Assembly (NCBI GenBank): GCA_002899765.1
Contig: PPDH01000028.1
Coordinates: 4,417 to 41,175, forward strand
DNA from: Sulfurimonas sp.
GTDB taxonomy: Bacteria; Campylobacterota; Campylobacteria; Campylobacterales; Sulfurimonadaceae
Length of the DNA: 36,759 bases
Reading direction: 5' to 3'
Shown here: piece by piece, positions 16,508 through 25,614 of the stretch
Layout of the letters: every line of letters begins with the position of its first letter
Numbering within the stretch: position 1 is the first letter of the stretch
Program-made: the position numbers and the translations under genes
The notes under the pieces: generated by a model
Databases searched by the model: none
Told to the model about the DNA's origin: nothing
The model's input: only the letters and a program-made list of their open reading frames with translations

Positions 16508-18730
16508 TTGAATTTAATTATCGTCGAATCACCTGCTAAAGCCAAGACCATTAAAAACTTTCTCGGCAAAGATTATGAGGTTATCGCTTCAAAAGGTCAT
16601 ATACGGGACCTTCCAAAATCCCGTTTTGGAATCAGTGTGGATGAAGACAACCATCTTGTTCCCGCTTATAGTGTTGCAAAAGAGAACGCCGCAACAGTCA
16701 AAGAGATAAATGCTTTGGCAAAAAAGAGTGATACTATATATATCGCGACCGATGAGGACCGCGAAGGTGAAGCCATCGGATGGCATATAGCTCATGCTAT
16801 CAAAAGAGACCCCGAAACACTCCCTAGAATAGTATTTCATGAGATAACAAAAACTGCTATAAACAACGCTTTACAAAACGCCCGCAAAATAGATATGGAC
16901 ATGGTAAACGCGCAACAAGCACGCCGTATACTTGACCGTGTCGTGGGCTACAAACTCTCCCCTTTGCTTAGTTAAAAAATCCAAAAAGGACTCTCGGCAG
17001 GTCGTGTTCAATCCTCAACACTCAAACTTGTAGTAGACAGCGAGAGAGAGATAAAAGCGTTTATACCTGAGGAGTACTGGAGCATAGATACTCTTTTTAA
17101 AAAAGATATAGAAGCGACTCTTATACTCCATAAACAAGAAAAACTCTCAAAACTATCCATCACAAATAAAAAGCAGGCTGATGCTATCGTAGAGAGTGTA
17201 AAAGCCGACTCGTTTGTTATATCAAAGATTGAGACAAAAGAGAGAAAAAGTGCTACGCCTCCGCCGTTTATGACCTCAACCCTTCAACAGACCGCATCAA
17301 GCAAACTCGGATTTACCCCGAAAAAAACTATGATGGTCGCTCAAGCACTTTATGAAGGCGTTAAAACTCCAAGCGGAACAAGCGGTGTTATTACCTATAT
17401 GAGAACAGACTCACTAAACCTTGCACATGAAGCGCTTAGTGCTGTTCGCGGCGTAATCGAGAGCAGATTCGGCAAAAAATATCTCCCTGACGAACCTAAG
17501 GTTTATACCAAAAAAGCAAAAGGAGCACAAGAAGCACACGAAGCAATCCGCCCTACTATGCTTCAATTTACTCCCGAAGTCGCAGCATCATTTCTCAAAC
17601 CCGATGAGATTAAACTCTACCGCCTCATATATGAAAGATTCATGGCATGTCAAATGAATGATGCCGTATTTGAACAACAAAGCATCATCTTCAGCGGCAA
17701 AGAGAATGAGTACAGAGCAAGCGGAAGAAAGCTGATTTTTGACGGTTTTTACGCACTTACAGGAGCCGAAGACAAAGACAAACTTCTTCCTTCTCTTAAA
17801 GAGGGCGAAGGTGCCGAGATACAAAAAATAAAACAAGAGCAGCATTTTACAGAACCGCCTGCGCGCTACTCAGAAGCAGCACTTATCAAAAAACTTGAGA
17901 GCGAAGGAATCGGACGTCCTTCAACATACGCTCCGACTATTGCGACTCTTAGCAACAGAACTTATGTAACTATCGAGAAAAAACAGATTATTCCTACAGA
18001 GATGGCGTTTACCGTTACAGAGATTTTGGAGAAGAATTTTGCAAACATCGTTAATGTATCTTTTACCGCAAACATGGAAGAGAAGCTAGATGAAGTTGCA
18101 GAGGGGCAAAATGACTGGCAGAAACTTTTAAGTGACTTTTACTTCCCGTTTTTAGAACAGGTTGAAGAGGGCAAAGAGAAGATAATATCACTCAAAGTTG
18201 CAAAACCTCTTGGTCATGCCTGCCCTAAATGCGGGGAAGAGCTGCTTCTTCGTTCAGGCAGATTTGGAGAGTTTATTGCATGCAGCGGCTTTCCAAAGTG
18301 TAAATATACCGAGCAGGTTGAGGGCGACAAAGAGGATAAAGAGCAATCAAGTTCCGAATCAACTCATGAGATATGTGATAAATGCGGCAAAGAGATGGTT
18401 CTAAAAAGCGGCAGAAACGGTCAATTTCTAGCATGCAGCGGATACCCCGAGTGCAAAAATACAAAAAGCATCAATATAGAAGAGAAAACTAGCGAGACTC
18501 CATGTCCTGAATGCGGCGGCAAAATAAGCCTCAAAAATTCAAGACGCGGTCCGTTTTGGGGATGTGAAAACTACCCTAAATGTAAATTTATATCCAAATT
18601 TGAACCCACAACCATCAAATGAAAAGAAAAAGGATGTGACGGCGCTTTAGCTAGAAGAACTTACAGAGGCAAAGAGGTTTACGAGTGCATTAAGTGTAAA
18701 ACCAGAACTCCGATTGAAGATATAGAGTAA
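16508..18730 (+). pseudogene. topA: DNA topoisomerase I (TopA), interrupted by two in-frame stops
   Basis: TopA relaxes negative supercoils. The single frame of 741 codons begins at TTG (16508). It shows the Toprim domain ('LIIVESPAKAKTI', 'DEDREGEAIGWHIA'), the 'GLSAGRVQS' motif, the catalytic Tyr297 in 'ITYMRTDS', and C-terminal four-Cys zinc fingers. TAA at codon 156 (16973-16975) falls between 'YKLSPLLS' and 'KIQKGLSAGRVQS'. TGA at codon 705 (18620-18622) sits where the first Cys of the fourth finger is expected (x-KEKGC ... CIKC). Both are single substitutions without frameshift. Because topA is normally essential or nearly so, sequence error or read-through is more likely than true loss. 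Confidence 0.92.
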
Positions 18731-18738
18731 GAAAGATT

Positions 18739-19263
18739 ATGAAAATAGGTATCATTTCCGACACTCACACAAAGGTGAAAAAAGCCAAAAGAGCGATTGA
18801 TGCCCTTATAGCAGACGGTGCTGAGTTTATGCTGCATGCAGGCGATATAGTGGATGTTGAAGTTCTCCGTCTTTTGCATGAAAGCGGCTTGAGATATGAA
18901 GCTGTCTACGGAAATAATGATGCTCATTTATCAATGTTTCATGAACAGTTCAATCTCGTTCAAGAACCATACTACTTTAAGCTTGCAGATACAAAGTTTA
19001 AACTTATGCACCTCCCTTTTTATATGACTCCCGATGCAGATGTTGTTATATTTGGTCATACGCATGAGTTTTCGCTGCAGTTTGTAAACAACACTCTCTT
19101 TTTAAATTCCGGGGAAGTTTGCGCCAGAAACAAACCGCTCTCGGAGTGGGCGATGCTAGAGATACAAGAGAGTACGCTTATAGTTACGAGATATACAAGA
19201 GCAAACAAGAGTGATGAGATAAAAAAAGAAGAGTTTACCTACATAAGGCAAAACCATGAATAA
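18739..19263 (+). CDS. YfcE/MJ0936-type metallophosphodiesterase
   Basis: This 174-aa calcineurin-like protein has 'GIISDTHTK', 'LHAGDIVD', 'VYGNNDAH' and 'IFGHTHEF', the ligands of a di-metal site. The short single-domain form matches cytoplasmic YfcE-like phosphodiesterases; the physiological substrate is unknown. It starts 8 bases after the topA stop and overlaps bioB by 8 bases, so it is probably part of a topA-yfcE-bioB transcript. Confidence 0.87.
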   Translation: MKIGIISDTHTKVKKAKRAIDALIADGAEFMLHAGDIVDVEVLRLLHESGLRYEAVYGNNDAHLSMFHEQFNLVQEPYYFKLADTKFKLMHLPFYMTPDADVVIFGHTHEFSLQFVNNTLFLNSGEVCARNKPLSEWAMLEIQESTLIVTRYTRANKSDEIKKEEFTYIRQNHE

Positions 19264-20101
19264 AGAGATATTTTTATGCGCAATCTGTAATATAAACAGC
19301 GGTACATGTAATGAAGACTGCAAGTTTTGTTCTCAAAGCGTACGTTACAAAGCAGATATAGAGCGTTATAAGCAAAAAGAGATGGAGCTTATTTTAAAAG
19401 AGGCAAAAACAGCTTATGCGAGCGGCGCTTTAGGATTTTGTCTTGTTAGCGCCGATAAAGGGCTTAACGAAAAAACGCTCTCATTTGTCTGCTCTATCGC
19501 TGAGATTTTAACAAAAGAGATTCCAGAGCTTAGGCTCATAGCATGTAACGGCACGGCAACGCTTGAGCAGCTTCTTATACTAAAAAAAGCGGGCATAAAA
19601 GCCTACAACCACAATCTTGAAACCTCAAAAGAGTTCTACGGACAAATTTGCACAACACACTCTTGGGATGAGAGATACGCTACATGTCAAAATGTAAATG
19701 AAGCAGGTTTAGTACTTATCAGCGGCGGGATTTTCGGACTTGGAGAGACGCTAGAGGATAGGCTCTCGATGCTTGAGTCTCTAAAGTCACTGCGTCCGAT
19801 ATCAGTTCCTATAAACTTCTATCATCACAATGAAGCGTTAGAGCTGCATCCTAATCCTCTCAGTGTGGATGAGGCGCTCTCTTTGGTAAAACTGACGAGG
19901 GAGATGATTCCTGATGCCCAGCGGATTATGGTCGCAGGGGGAAGAGAGCTTATGTTTGGCAAGAGACAAAGCGAAATTTTTTCACATGGAGCAAACTCAA
20001 TAGTTATAGGAAATTATCTCACAACAAGCGGACGTGAGATAAACAAAGATTTGGATATGTTAAAATCATTGGGTCTAAAAATAGCAAAAGCGGTACGATA
20101 A
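19256..20101 (+). CDS. bioB: Biotin synthase BioB (short, Helicobacter-like form)
   Basis: BioB is a radical SAM enzyme that inserts sulfur into dethiobiotin. The 281-aa sequence has the [4Fe-4S] motif Cys18-x3-Cys22-x2-Cys25 ('TCNEDCKFC'), 'GFCLVS' (Cys62, equivalent to E. coli Cys97), 'IACNG' (Cys97, equivalent to E. coli Cys128) and 'YNHNLET'. The third auxiliary-cluster Cys (E. coli Cys188) is Ile155 in 'VLISGGIFGLGE', and the Arg260 position is Met225 in 'IMVAGGRE'. The auxiliary sulfur-donating cluster must therefore be held differently. Extra Cys at 8, 11, 132 and 144 may take part. It lies 4 bases before the antiporter gene. Confidence 0.9.
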   Translation: MNKEIFLCAICNINSGTCNEDCKFCSQSVRYKADIERYKQKEMELILKEAKTAYASGALGFCLVSADKGLNEKTLSFVCSIAEILTKEIPELRLIACNGTATLEQLLILKKAGIKAYNHNLETSKEFYGQICTTHSWDERYATCQNVNEAGLVLISGGIFGLGETLEDRLSMLESLKSLRPISVPINFYHHNEALELHPNPLSVDEALSLVKLTREMIPDAQRIMVAGGRELMFGKRQSEIFSHGANSIVIGNYLTTSGREINKDLDMLKSLGLKIAKAVR

Positions 20102-20105
20102 AATA

Positions 20106-21275
20106 ATGAATGAAAATGTCATACTTGTAGTAACTATCTCTCTTATCATCATATTTTCGCCATTTTTTGCAAAGCTTTTAAAGCTTCCTACCACTCCGAT
20201 TGAGATTATATTTGGAGCTATTTTTGCCTATGTCGGCTTTTTACATGAAGAGCACCTTTTTGCAATAGTCGCCGAACTTGGATTCTTGTATCTGATGTTT
20301 ATAGCAGGAACAGAGATAAATCTAAAAAACACTCTAAAAACGCCAAAAGAGTTGATGAAAAAAATCATCATCTACCTTGTTATCTTGTACGCATTCTCCA
20401 TTGCCCTTTCTCTTTATCTTAATCTCGGAAAAATATTTATGGTGCTTATGCCGCTTATCTCCGTCGGACTTATTGCAACACTCTCTAAAGAGTACGGCAA
20501 AACTCCATGGCTCTCGCTCTCTATGACGGCGGGGGCAATCGGCGAGATAGTAAGCATAGGTTTTTTGACTCTCACGTCTGCAGCACTGCAGTCAGGTTTG
20601 GGCTTGGGTCTTCTTAAGACCATATTTGCACTTGTGTTATTTTTAATATTTATGTTTTTGCTCTTTCGCGCCATGGAACTTCTCTTTTGGTTGTTTCCCG
20701 AAGTCTCCACATCTCTTATGCCGCATAATGACAACAAAGAGCAGGATATAAGGCTCTCCATGGGGATATTTTTTCTTCTTGTAGGCGCAATGCTCTATCT
20801 TGATTTAGAGCTTGCCTTTGGTGCATTTTTAGCAGGAATTTTTATCCCCACTTTTTTTGAACACAAACATGAGCTGCCTGAAAAACTTGCCTCCTTCGGC
20901 TTTGGTTTTTTAGTGCCTATATTTTTTATCCACATTGGAAGTTCTTTTAATCTGGAAATGCTCTTTATGGAAGGTCTTATAACAAAAGCGCTCTTTATCA
21001 CGCTTGCTATGACACTCATGAGAGTCGTGGCTTCATTAGTGTTTATAAAAGAGCTTCGTCTTATAGATTCTTTGCTTATGGGATTATCCCACTCTATGCC
21101 GCTTACGCTACTAATCGCTATGGCGACTCTCGCCTACCATGCAAACAGCATAGATGAGCTTCATTACTATGCACTTATCTTAGCGTCGCTTTTCCAGGCT
21201 ATTGCTATCATGATAATTATTAAGCTGATAAACAACTACAAAATAAAAAATGGACTCTCTAATGAAAAAATTTAA
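20106..21275 (+). CDS. Cation:proton antiporter (CPA2/Kef-type membrane domain)
   Basis: This 389-aa protein has about twelve transmembrane helices, starting with 'VTISLIIIFSPFFAKLLKLPTTP' and 'ELGFLYLMFIAGTEINL', both typical of CPA2 Na+/H+ exchangers. 'LELAFGAFLAGIFI' matches the conserved core helix. No C-terminal RCK/TrkA-N nucleotide-binding domain is present, so it is a transport domain only. It exchanges Na+ or K+ for H+; which ion is not readable. The next gene starts 14 bases before its stop. Confidence 0.85.
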   Translation: MNENVILVVTISLIIIFSPFFAKLLKLPTTPIEIIFGAIFAYVGFLHEEHLFAIVAELGFLYLMFIAGTEINLKNTLKTPKELMKKIIIYLVILYAFSIALSLYLNLGKIFMVLMPLISVGLIATLSKEYGKTPWLSLSMTAGAIGEIVSIGFLTLTSAALQSGLGLGLLKTIFALVLFLIFMFLLFRAMELLFWLFPEVSTSLMPHNDNKEQDIRLSMGIFFLLVGAMLYLDLELAFGAFLAGIFIPTFFEHKHELPEKLASFGFGFLVPIFFIHIGSSFNLEMLFMEGLITKALFITLAMTLMRVVASLVFIKELRLIDSLLMGLSHSMPLTLLIAMATLAYHANSIDELHYYALILASLFQAIAIMIIIKLINNYKIKNGLSNEKI

Positions 21276-21702
21276 AATAACTTTGATTCTTCTGCTTTTA
21301 GCGACTTTTAGCTATGCACAGACACCTTTTGACCTTGGAGGTGTGAAAAGCTACTACCCCGTAGTTGAAATAAACACCCAGCGCATCGATGCCAAATACA
21401 AAAACATACTTCTAAATATGATAAAAGAGACCTCAAAAGAACTCTGTATAAATACAGAGAACTTTTCATCCAGATCTTTAGCTTTTTTGGTGAGTTATAT
21501 AGGTGTTGGTGATGAACTGGCGATAAAACTCGAACTTATGCTTGGAGAGACTATGAAACGAAATGATACCAAAGAGGATGTTTTTGTCCTCTCCTACTTA
21601 AACGGGAGTATTTTTGTTCCCGAAGATAAAGAAGAACTCCTTGAGAAAGCCGAGAGTCTGCTTGAGAGTTTTGCAGACCAATATAAGGAAGACAACTTAT
21701 GA
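21262..21702 (+). CDS. Small exported protein of unknown function
   Basis: About 146 aa from the ATG of MKKFKI at 21262 (an ATG four codons upstream is possible but splits the signal peptide less well). The signal peptide runs to about 'SYAQ'. The mature domain is a mixed alpha/beta sequence with 'IDAKYKNILLNMIKETSKELCINTENFSS' and 'LAFLVSYIGVGDELAIKLELMLGE'. No family was recognised. It overlaps the antiporter by 14 bases and the thioredoxin gene by 4 bases (ATGA), so it is likely co-translated with both. Confidence 0.7.
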   Translation: MKKFKITLILLLLATFSYAQTPFDLGGVKSYYPVVEINTQRIDAKYKNILLNMIKETSKELCINTENFSSRSLAFLVSYIGVGDELAIKLELMLGETMKRNDTKEDVFVLSYLNGSIFVPEDKEELLEKAESLLESFADQYKEDNL

Positions 21703-22073
21703 AAACAATCCTAACACTTTTACTTACGGTTTTAATTGCCTCCGCGCAGGGTTACAAGGATTTTGCCAAAGAGATGGGGTATGAGACAAATTACAATGCT
21801 GCACTGAAAAAGGCAAAAATAGAGCAAAAAAACCTAATGGTTTTAATGATAACAAACTACTGTCCATGGTGCTCTAAGTTTGAGAAAAAAACACTCTCGG
21901 ACAAAAAGGTAGATGAAGCTATCAAGGCAAAATATATTCCCCTAATCATAAACAAAGAGGAGGGAGGATTTCCGCCATACTTAAACACTCCTCTAGTTCC
22001 AACAACCTATTTTATAGACCCAAAAGAGCAGAAGGCTTACTATGAGAGAATGGGGTTTGTCAATAAAACATAA
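21699..22073 (+). CDS. Periplasmic thioredoxin-like protein, C-terminus cut by TAA
   Basis: 124 aa. A signal peptide (~1-17) precedes a thioredoxin fold with the active-site motif CPWC (Cys55, Cys58 in 'NYCPWCSKFEK') and the cis-Pro loop 'LVPTTYFID'. It belongs to the thioredoxin_7/SoxW-like periplasmic disulfide-handling group. The frame continues after the TAA (22071-22073) as FLELLKEIE with a second stop at 22101-22103, which is the usual C-terminal helix. The stop is therefore probably a mutated Glu or Lys codon. Loss of ten residues might be tolerated. The upstream gene overlaps by 4 bases. Confidence 0.83.
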   Translation: MKTILTLLLTVLIASAQGYKDFAKEMGYETNYNAALKKAKIEQKNLMVLMITNYCPWCSKFEKKTLSDKKVDEAIKAKYIPLIINKEEGGFPPYLNTPLVPTTYFIDPKEQKAYYERMGFVNKT

Positions 22074-22080
22074 TTTTTAG

Positions 22081-22123
22081 AGCTCTTAAAAGAGATAGAA
22101 TAGTCCTCTTTAGAGCTTTTTTT
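22081..22123. terminator. Bidirectional terminator between thioredoxin gene and oxidoreductase
   Basis: AGCTCT (22081-22086) and AAAGAG (22089-22094) pair with CTCTTT (22106-22111) and AGAGCT (22112-22117), with a two-base bulge. A run of seven Ts follows on the plus strand. It overlaps the last codons of the convergent gene on the minus strand. Confidence 0.7.
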
Positions 22124-23063
22124 CCTGTATGTGGCAAGCGATTGCATAACCGTGATTTAAACCAAGGGCAATGCTTCCGCCGCTCTCTTGCGTAATATCT
22201 CCCGCAACAAACAATCCTTTGATATTTGTTTCATAGTTATCATCATGTACGGGCTTACCGTCTTCTTCATTTATACCCGAACTTGCCAAAAACGCGCTCG
22301 GAGTCGTTCCTCCTATGGCATAGATAACTCTATCATAAACTTGCGGTTCAATCGTGTCAAAGTTAACTTTTACTCTGCCTTCGTCACTCTCTAATGAAAC
22401 GATATCAACGCCTAAAATCGGCTCTATTTCTTTATGCATAATCGCATTTGCTATATCTCTTTGGTTGGTCGGATTAGCACGTCTGAAAGTCTCTCTTCTG
22501 TAGCAGATAGAGACCTCGTTTTTCGCACTCAAATCAACCGCATACTCAATTGCACTGTCTCCGCCGCCGACAACCAGAACGCTCTCGCCGCCCCCGCACC
22601 CTTCAAGCGTGAACCCTACTCTCTTTTTAATCTCTAACGGTATTTTATACTCAGGCTTATTTGGTTTTCCCATCCTGCCTATTGTGACGACTACGTACTT
22701 TGCATTAATGCTCCCGCCTGCTATAAAAACTTCAAAATATCCGTCTCGTTTTTCTATCTTTTGCACTTCCGTATGCGTCTTAAGCTCTACCGAATGATGC
22801 GCTAAAATCTCGTCAAAAAAATCTAAAGTGCTCTCTTTTGTTCCGTCTACAAAATAGATTCTACCGTCAAGCTCGACTTTCTGCCCCTTCCAATCCTTAT
22901 CTACTCTTTTGTTATCCTTGTAATATTTGCGTATAGTAGAGTTATGATTTTCATCTTTTTCAATCAAAACGATATCTCTAATCCCCTGCAGATAACTCTC
23001 AACAGCCGTAGCGATTCCTGCCGGACCGGCACCTATAATAGCGAGATTGTACATGTGATTCAT
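22110..23063 (-). CDS. FAD-dependent NAD(P)H oxidoreductase (thioredoxin-reductase-like, no CXXC)
   Basis: This 317-aa two-dinucleotide-domain flavoprotein has 'IIGAGPAGIATAVE' (FAD) at the N-terminus, 'VLVVGGGDSAIEYA' (NAD(P)H) near residue 160, and 'GLFVAGDIT' at the C-terminal FAD motif. The active-site CXXC of thioredoxin reductase is absent, so it is closer to YpdA-type or ferredoxin/flavodoxin-type reductases. 'GFTLEGCGGGESV' is an unusual Gly/Cys loop before the second domain. The electron acceptor is unknown. Start at 23063 or at the ATG three codons later. Confidence 0.82.
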   Translation of the reverse strand: MNHMYNLAIIGAGPAGIATAVESYLQGIRDIVLIEKDENHNSTIRKYYKDNKRVDKDWKGQKVELDGRIYFVDGTKESTLDFFDEILAHHSVELKTHTEVQKIEKRDGYFEVFIAGGSINAKYVVVTIGRMGKPNKPEYKIPLEIKKRVGFTLEGCGGGESVLVVGGGDSAIEYAVDLSAKNEVSICYRRETFRRANPTNQRDIANAIMHKEIEPILGVDIVSLESDEGRVKVNFDTIEPQVYDRVIYAIGGTTPSAFLASSGINEEDGKPVHDDNYETNIKGLFVAGDITQESGGSIALGLNHGYAIACHIQEKKL

Positions 23064-23189
23064 AATAAATCCTTATTGCTTAATAAAGGTATAATAACAT
23101 AACAAAAAAATAATCTAAATATATTTTGTACTATAATTTCAAAACTAAATCTCTTTTTTGGAAAATTCTCATTATGAATCTTTTTACCC

Positions 23190-23780
23190 ATGCCTCGTAT
23201 CGATAACAAAACATTTTATTCGACCGCGATAGAGAAATACGGCATCACCGCAAAAGGCGTTAACTGGCACTCAAAAGAGTCTCAAAAACTACGATTTGAC
23301 ATTATATTTAAAATGTTACCGCAAGATATGGACAAATACAGCGTTGCCGATGCAGGATGCGGATTTGGGGATTTGTACCTCTACATGATAAAGAAAAAAA
23401 GAGTTCCAAAAGAGTATATCGGCATAGACTCTTTGGTAGACATGTACTCCATAGCCAGTGAGCGGACCGGCTGCGAAATCCTTATAGCAGACATCTGTAA
23501 AGACTCTCTCCCTCCTGCGGACTTTTACGTCTGCAGCGGTGCTATGAATGTACTCGAGGAGTTTGAAACACATCTTTTTATGCAAAATTGCTTTAACGCA
23601 TGCAAAGTAGGTTTTATATTTAACGCTCTTCATGGGGAGAAAAAAAGTGAAACATACAACTACCTCACAACTGCGCAAATAGAAGAAATAGCAGCACATT
23701 TAGGCGTTAAAAAAGTTCTCTTCAAAGATGATTACATGCAAGACGATATAACCGCTCTTTTTCTAAAAGAGTCTATCTGA
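23190..23780 (+). CDS. Class I SAM-dependent methyltransferase
   Basis: This 196-aa Rossmann methyltransferase has motif I 'VADAGCGFGDLYLY', the acidic end of strand 2 in 'YIGIDSLVDM', and motif IV near 'FYVCSGAMNVL'. The substrate is unknown. The TGA overlaps the asnB ATG, so the two are coupled; a link to amide or tRNA/protein modification is possible but not shown. A TATAAT at 23132-23137 may be its promoter. Confidence 0.83.
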   Translation: MPRIDNKTFYSTAIEKYGITAKGVNWHSKESQKLRFDIIFKMLPQDMDKYSVADAGCGFGDLYLYMIKKKRVPKEYIGIDSLVDMYSIASERTGCEILIADICKDSLPPADFYVCSGAMNVLEEFETHLFMQNCFNACKVGFIFNALHGEKKSETYNYLTTAQIEEIAAHLGVKKVLFKDDYMQDDITALFLKESI

Positions 23781-25585
23781 TGTGTGCGGTTTTTGGAATT
23801 TTAGGAGAGTATGATGCAACTGTTGCAAGAGCCGCTCTTGGCAGACTTACACACAGAGGACCCGACTTTTGCGGTATAGTTGAGAGAGAAAATCTCTTTT
23901 TTGCGCATCAGCGCCTCGGCATAATCGACACACACGCACGCTCAAACCAGCCCTTGCGTCATGAGAAGATTTTGCTCTCGTTTAACGGAGAGATTTACAA
24001 CTTCAAAGAGCTAAAATATGAGCTGAAAAACGACTTTGATTTTAAGACCCAGAGCGATAGCGAGGTCATAATCGCGGCGTATCTGAAGTGGGGTGTTGAT
24101 TTTGTCTCCCATTTGCAGGGAATGTTTGCAATTGCACTGCTTGATGATGAGACACTCTATCTTTTTCGCGACAGACTAGGCAAAAAACCGCTCTTTTATC
24201 TTCATGACAAAGCTTTTGTATTTGCTTCTGAGATAAAAGCGCTTCTGCCGTTTTTGCAAAAAATTGAGATGGATGAGGATGCGCTTCTTAGTTACTTGTC
24301 ATTTTTGGCGCCCACACCTCCTTTTACCTTTTTTAAAAATATCAAAAAATTAGCAGCAGGAGAGTACCTGACTTTTAAAGATAACAAAGTTGAAGTAAAA
24401 CGCTACTTTGACCTGCTTGATGCTAAAGCAAACCTCATCACGGACAAAGACGAAGCCATTTTCATTTTAGAAAATCTTCTGCAAGAGTCCATAAACTTGA
24501 GACTTAGCGCAGACGTTCCCATGGCATCGCTGCTCTCAGGAGGAATCGACAGCGCTCTTATAAATGCGTTTGCGCTAAAGGGCGGCGTAAAACTGCAGAC
24601 CTATACGCTGGGCTACAAAGATTTCTCAAAATATGACGAGAGGCAAAATGCCAAAGAGAGTGCAGAGTTTTTAGGAGTCTCAAACCAAGAGGTCGAGATT
24701 TCACAAAATGACTTTATAGATGCGCTTGATAAAACTCTTGATGCGCTTGATGAGCCGCTAAACGACCCTGCAGCAGTTCCTCTTTATCTCCTATTTGAGC
24801 GCATAAAACAGGACGGATACAAAGTGGTTTTGAGCGGAGAGGGAAGCGATGAGCTTTTTTTAGGGTATAGGCAATATTTTGAATTTTTGGATGTGCAGTC
24901 ACTTACAAAACTCAAAAACAAAAACTGGCTTAGCAACTATTTTCACTCCAACTTTTCTATGAACAGAGAGTGGGAACGCTACAAGAGGGTTTTTGACGAC
25001 ACGCTGCTCTTTCGCACCACGGGCGAGAGTTTTAGTGATTTGCAAAAAAATATGCTCATGAGAAGAAATGTCAGAGATAACGAATCGCTTAAATATATAA
25101 AAAAATATCGTGACAGATTTGAGGCTTCTTCTCATACAGACGAGACTATCTGGTACAGCTATATTGATTTGAATCTTTTTCAAGCCGAACACTTCTTGAG
25201 TAAACTCGATCGTATCAGCATGGCACACTCTATCGAATCACGAACCCCTTTTTTAGACCATAAATTTGCATCCGCTCTCTTTAGCATCGACCCGAAACTC
25301 CGCTACGAAGAGGGTATCACCAAATCGCTTCTCAAATCAATTGCAAAACCATATCTTGGCGAAAAAATTCTCTCACGTAGAAAAAAAGGATTTTCTAACC
25401 CCTACATGGAGTATCTTGTAGAGAGTAAAAAGATTGAGCTCATCAGAGAGGTAAACGACAAAAGCGGGATGTTTAAAAAAGATGCTATCGAGGAGTATAT
25501 TCAAAAAGCCTCAAAAGGCGGTTTTAAACAGCATGTCTGGGGGCTTTACGTTTTAAGTGTCTGGATAAAAAAGTATCTGTTATAG
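23780..25585 (+). CDS. asnB: Asparagine synthase, glutamine-hydrolysing
   Basis: This 601-aa protein has catalytic Cys2 (MCAVFG) after Met removal, a glutaminase class II domain ('HRGPDFCGI', 'LSFNGEIYNFKEL', 'FRDRLGKKPLFY') to about residue 200, and the synthetase domain with P-loop 'LLSGGIDSALI', 'GEGSDELFLGY' and 'ESRTPFLDHKFA'. It converts aspartate and glutamine to asparagine with ATP. Full length and intact. Paralogues of this architecture also amidate surface-sugar or peptide substrates, so the paired methyltransferase leaves some doubt about the true substrate. Confidence 0.9.
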   Translation: MCAVFGILGEYDATVARAALGRLTHRGPDFCGIVERENLFFAHQRLGIIDTHARSNQPLRHEKILLSFNGEIYNFKELKYELKNDFDFKTQSDSEVIIAAYLKWGVDFVSHLQGMFAIALLDDETLYLFRDRLGKKPLFYLHDKAFVFASEIKALLPFLQKIEMDEDALLSYLSFLAPTPPFTFFKNIKKLAAGEYLTFKDNKVEVKRYFDLLDAKANLITDKDEAIFILENLLQESINLRLSADVPMASLLSGGIDSALINAFALKGGVKLQTYTLGYKDFSKYDERQNAKESAEFLGVSNQEVEISQNDFIDALDKTLDALDEPLNDPAAVPLYLLFERIKQDGYKVVLSGEGSDELFLGYRQYFEFLDVQSLTKLKNKNWLSNYFHSNFSMNREWERYKRVFDDTLLFRTTGESFSDLQKNMLMRRNVRDNESLKYIKKYRDRFEASSHTDETIWYSYIDLNLFQAEHFLSKLDRISMAHSIESRTPFLDHKFASALFSIDPKLRYEEGITKSLLKSIAKPYLGEKILSRRKKGFSNPYMEYLVESKKIELIREVNDKSGMFKKDAIEEYIQKASKGGFKQHVWGLYVLSVWIKKYLL

Positions 25586-25614
25586 CTTAGTTCTCTTTTT
25601 TAAGAGCACTAAGC
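25585..25614. terminator. Stem-loop between convergent asnB and carbonic anhydrase genes
   Basis: GCTTAG (25585-25590) pairs with CTAAGC (25609-25614), and CTCTT (25593-25597) with AAGAG (25602-25606), around a T-rich loop. It sits exactly at the convergence of two genes, but neither side has a clear U-tract. Confidence 0.35.

Noticed and set aside
18620-18622. Selenocysteine at the zinc-finger Cys of TopA
   Set aside because: No downstream hairpin resembling a bacterial SECIS was evident, and a zinc-finger Cys has no known reason to be selenocysteine; the other stops in the window fit simple substitution.
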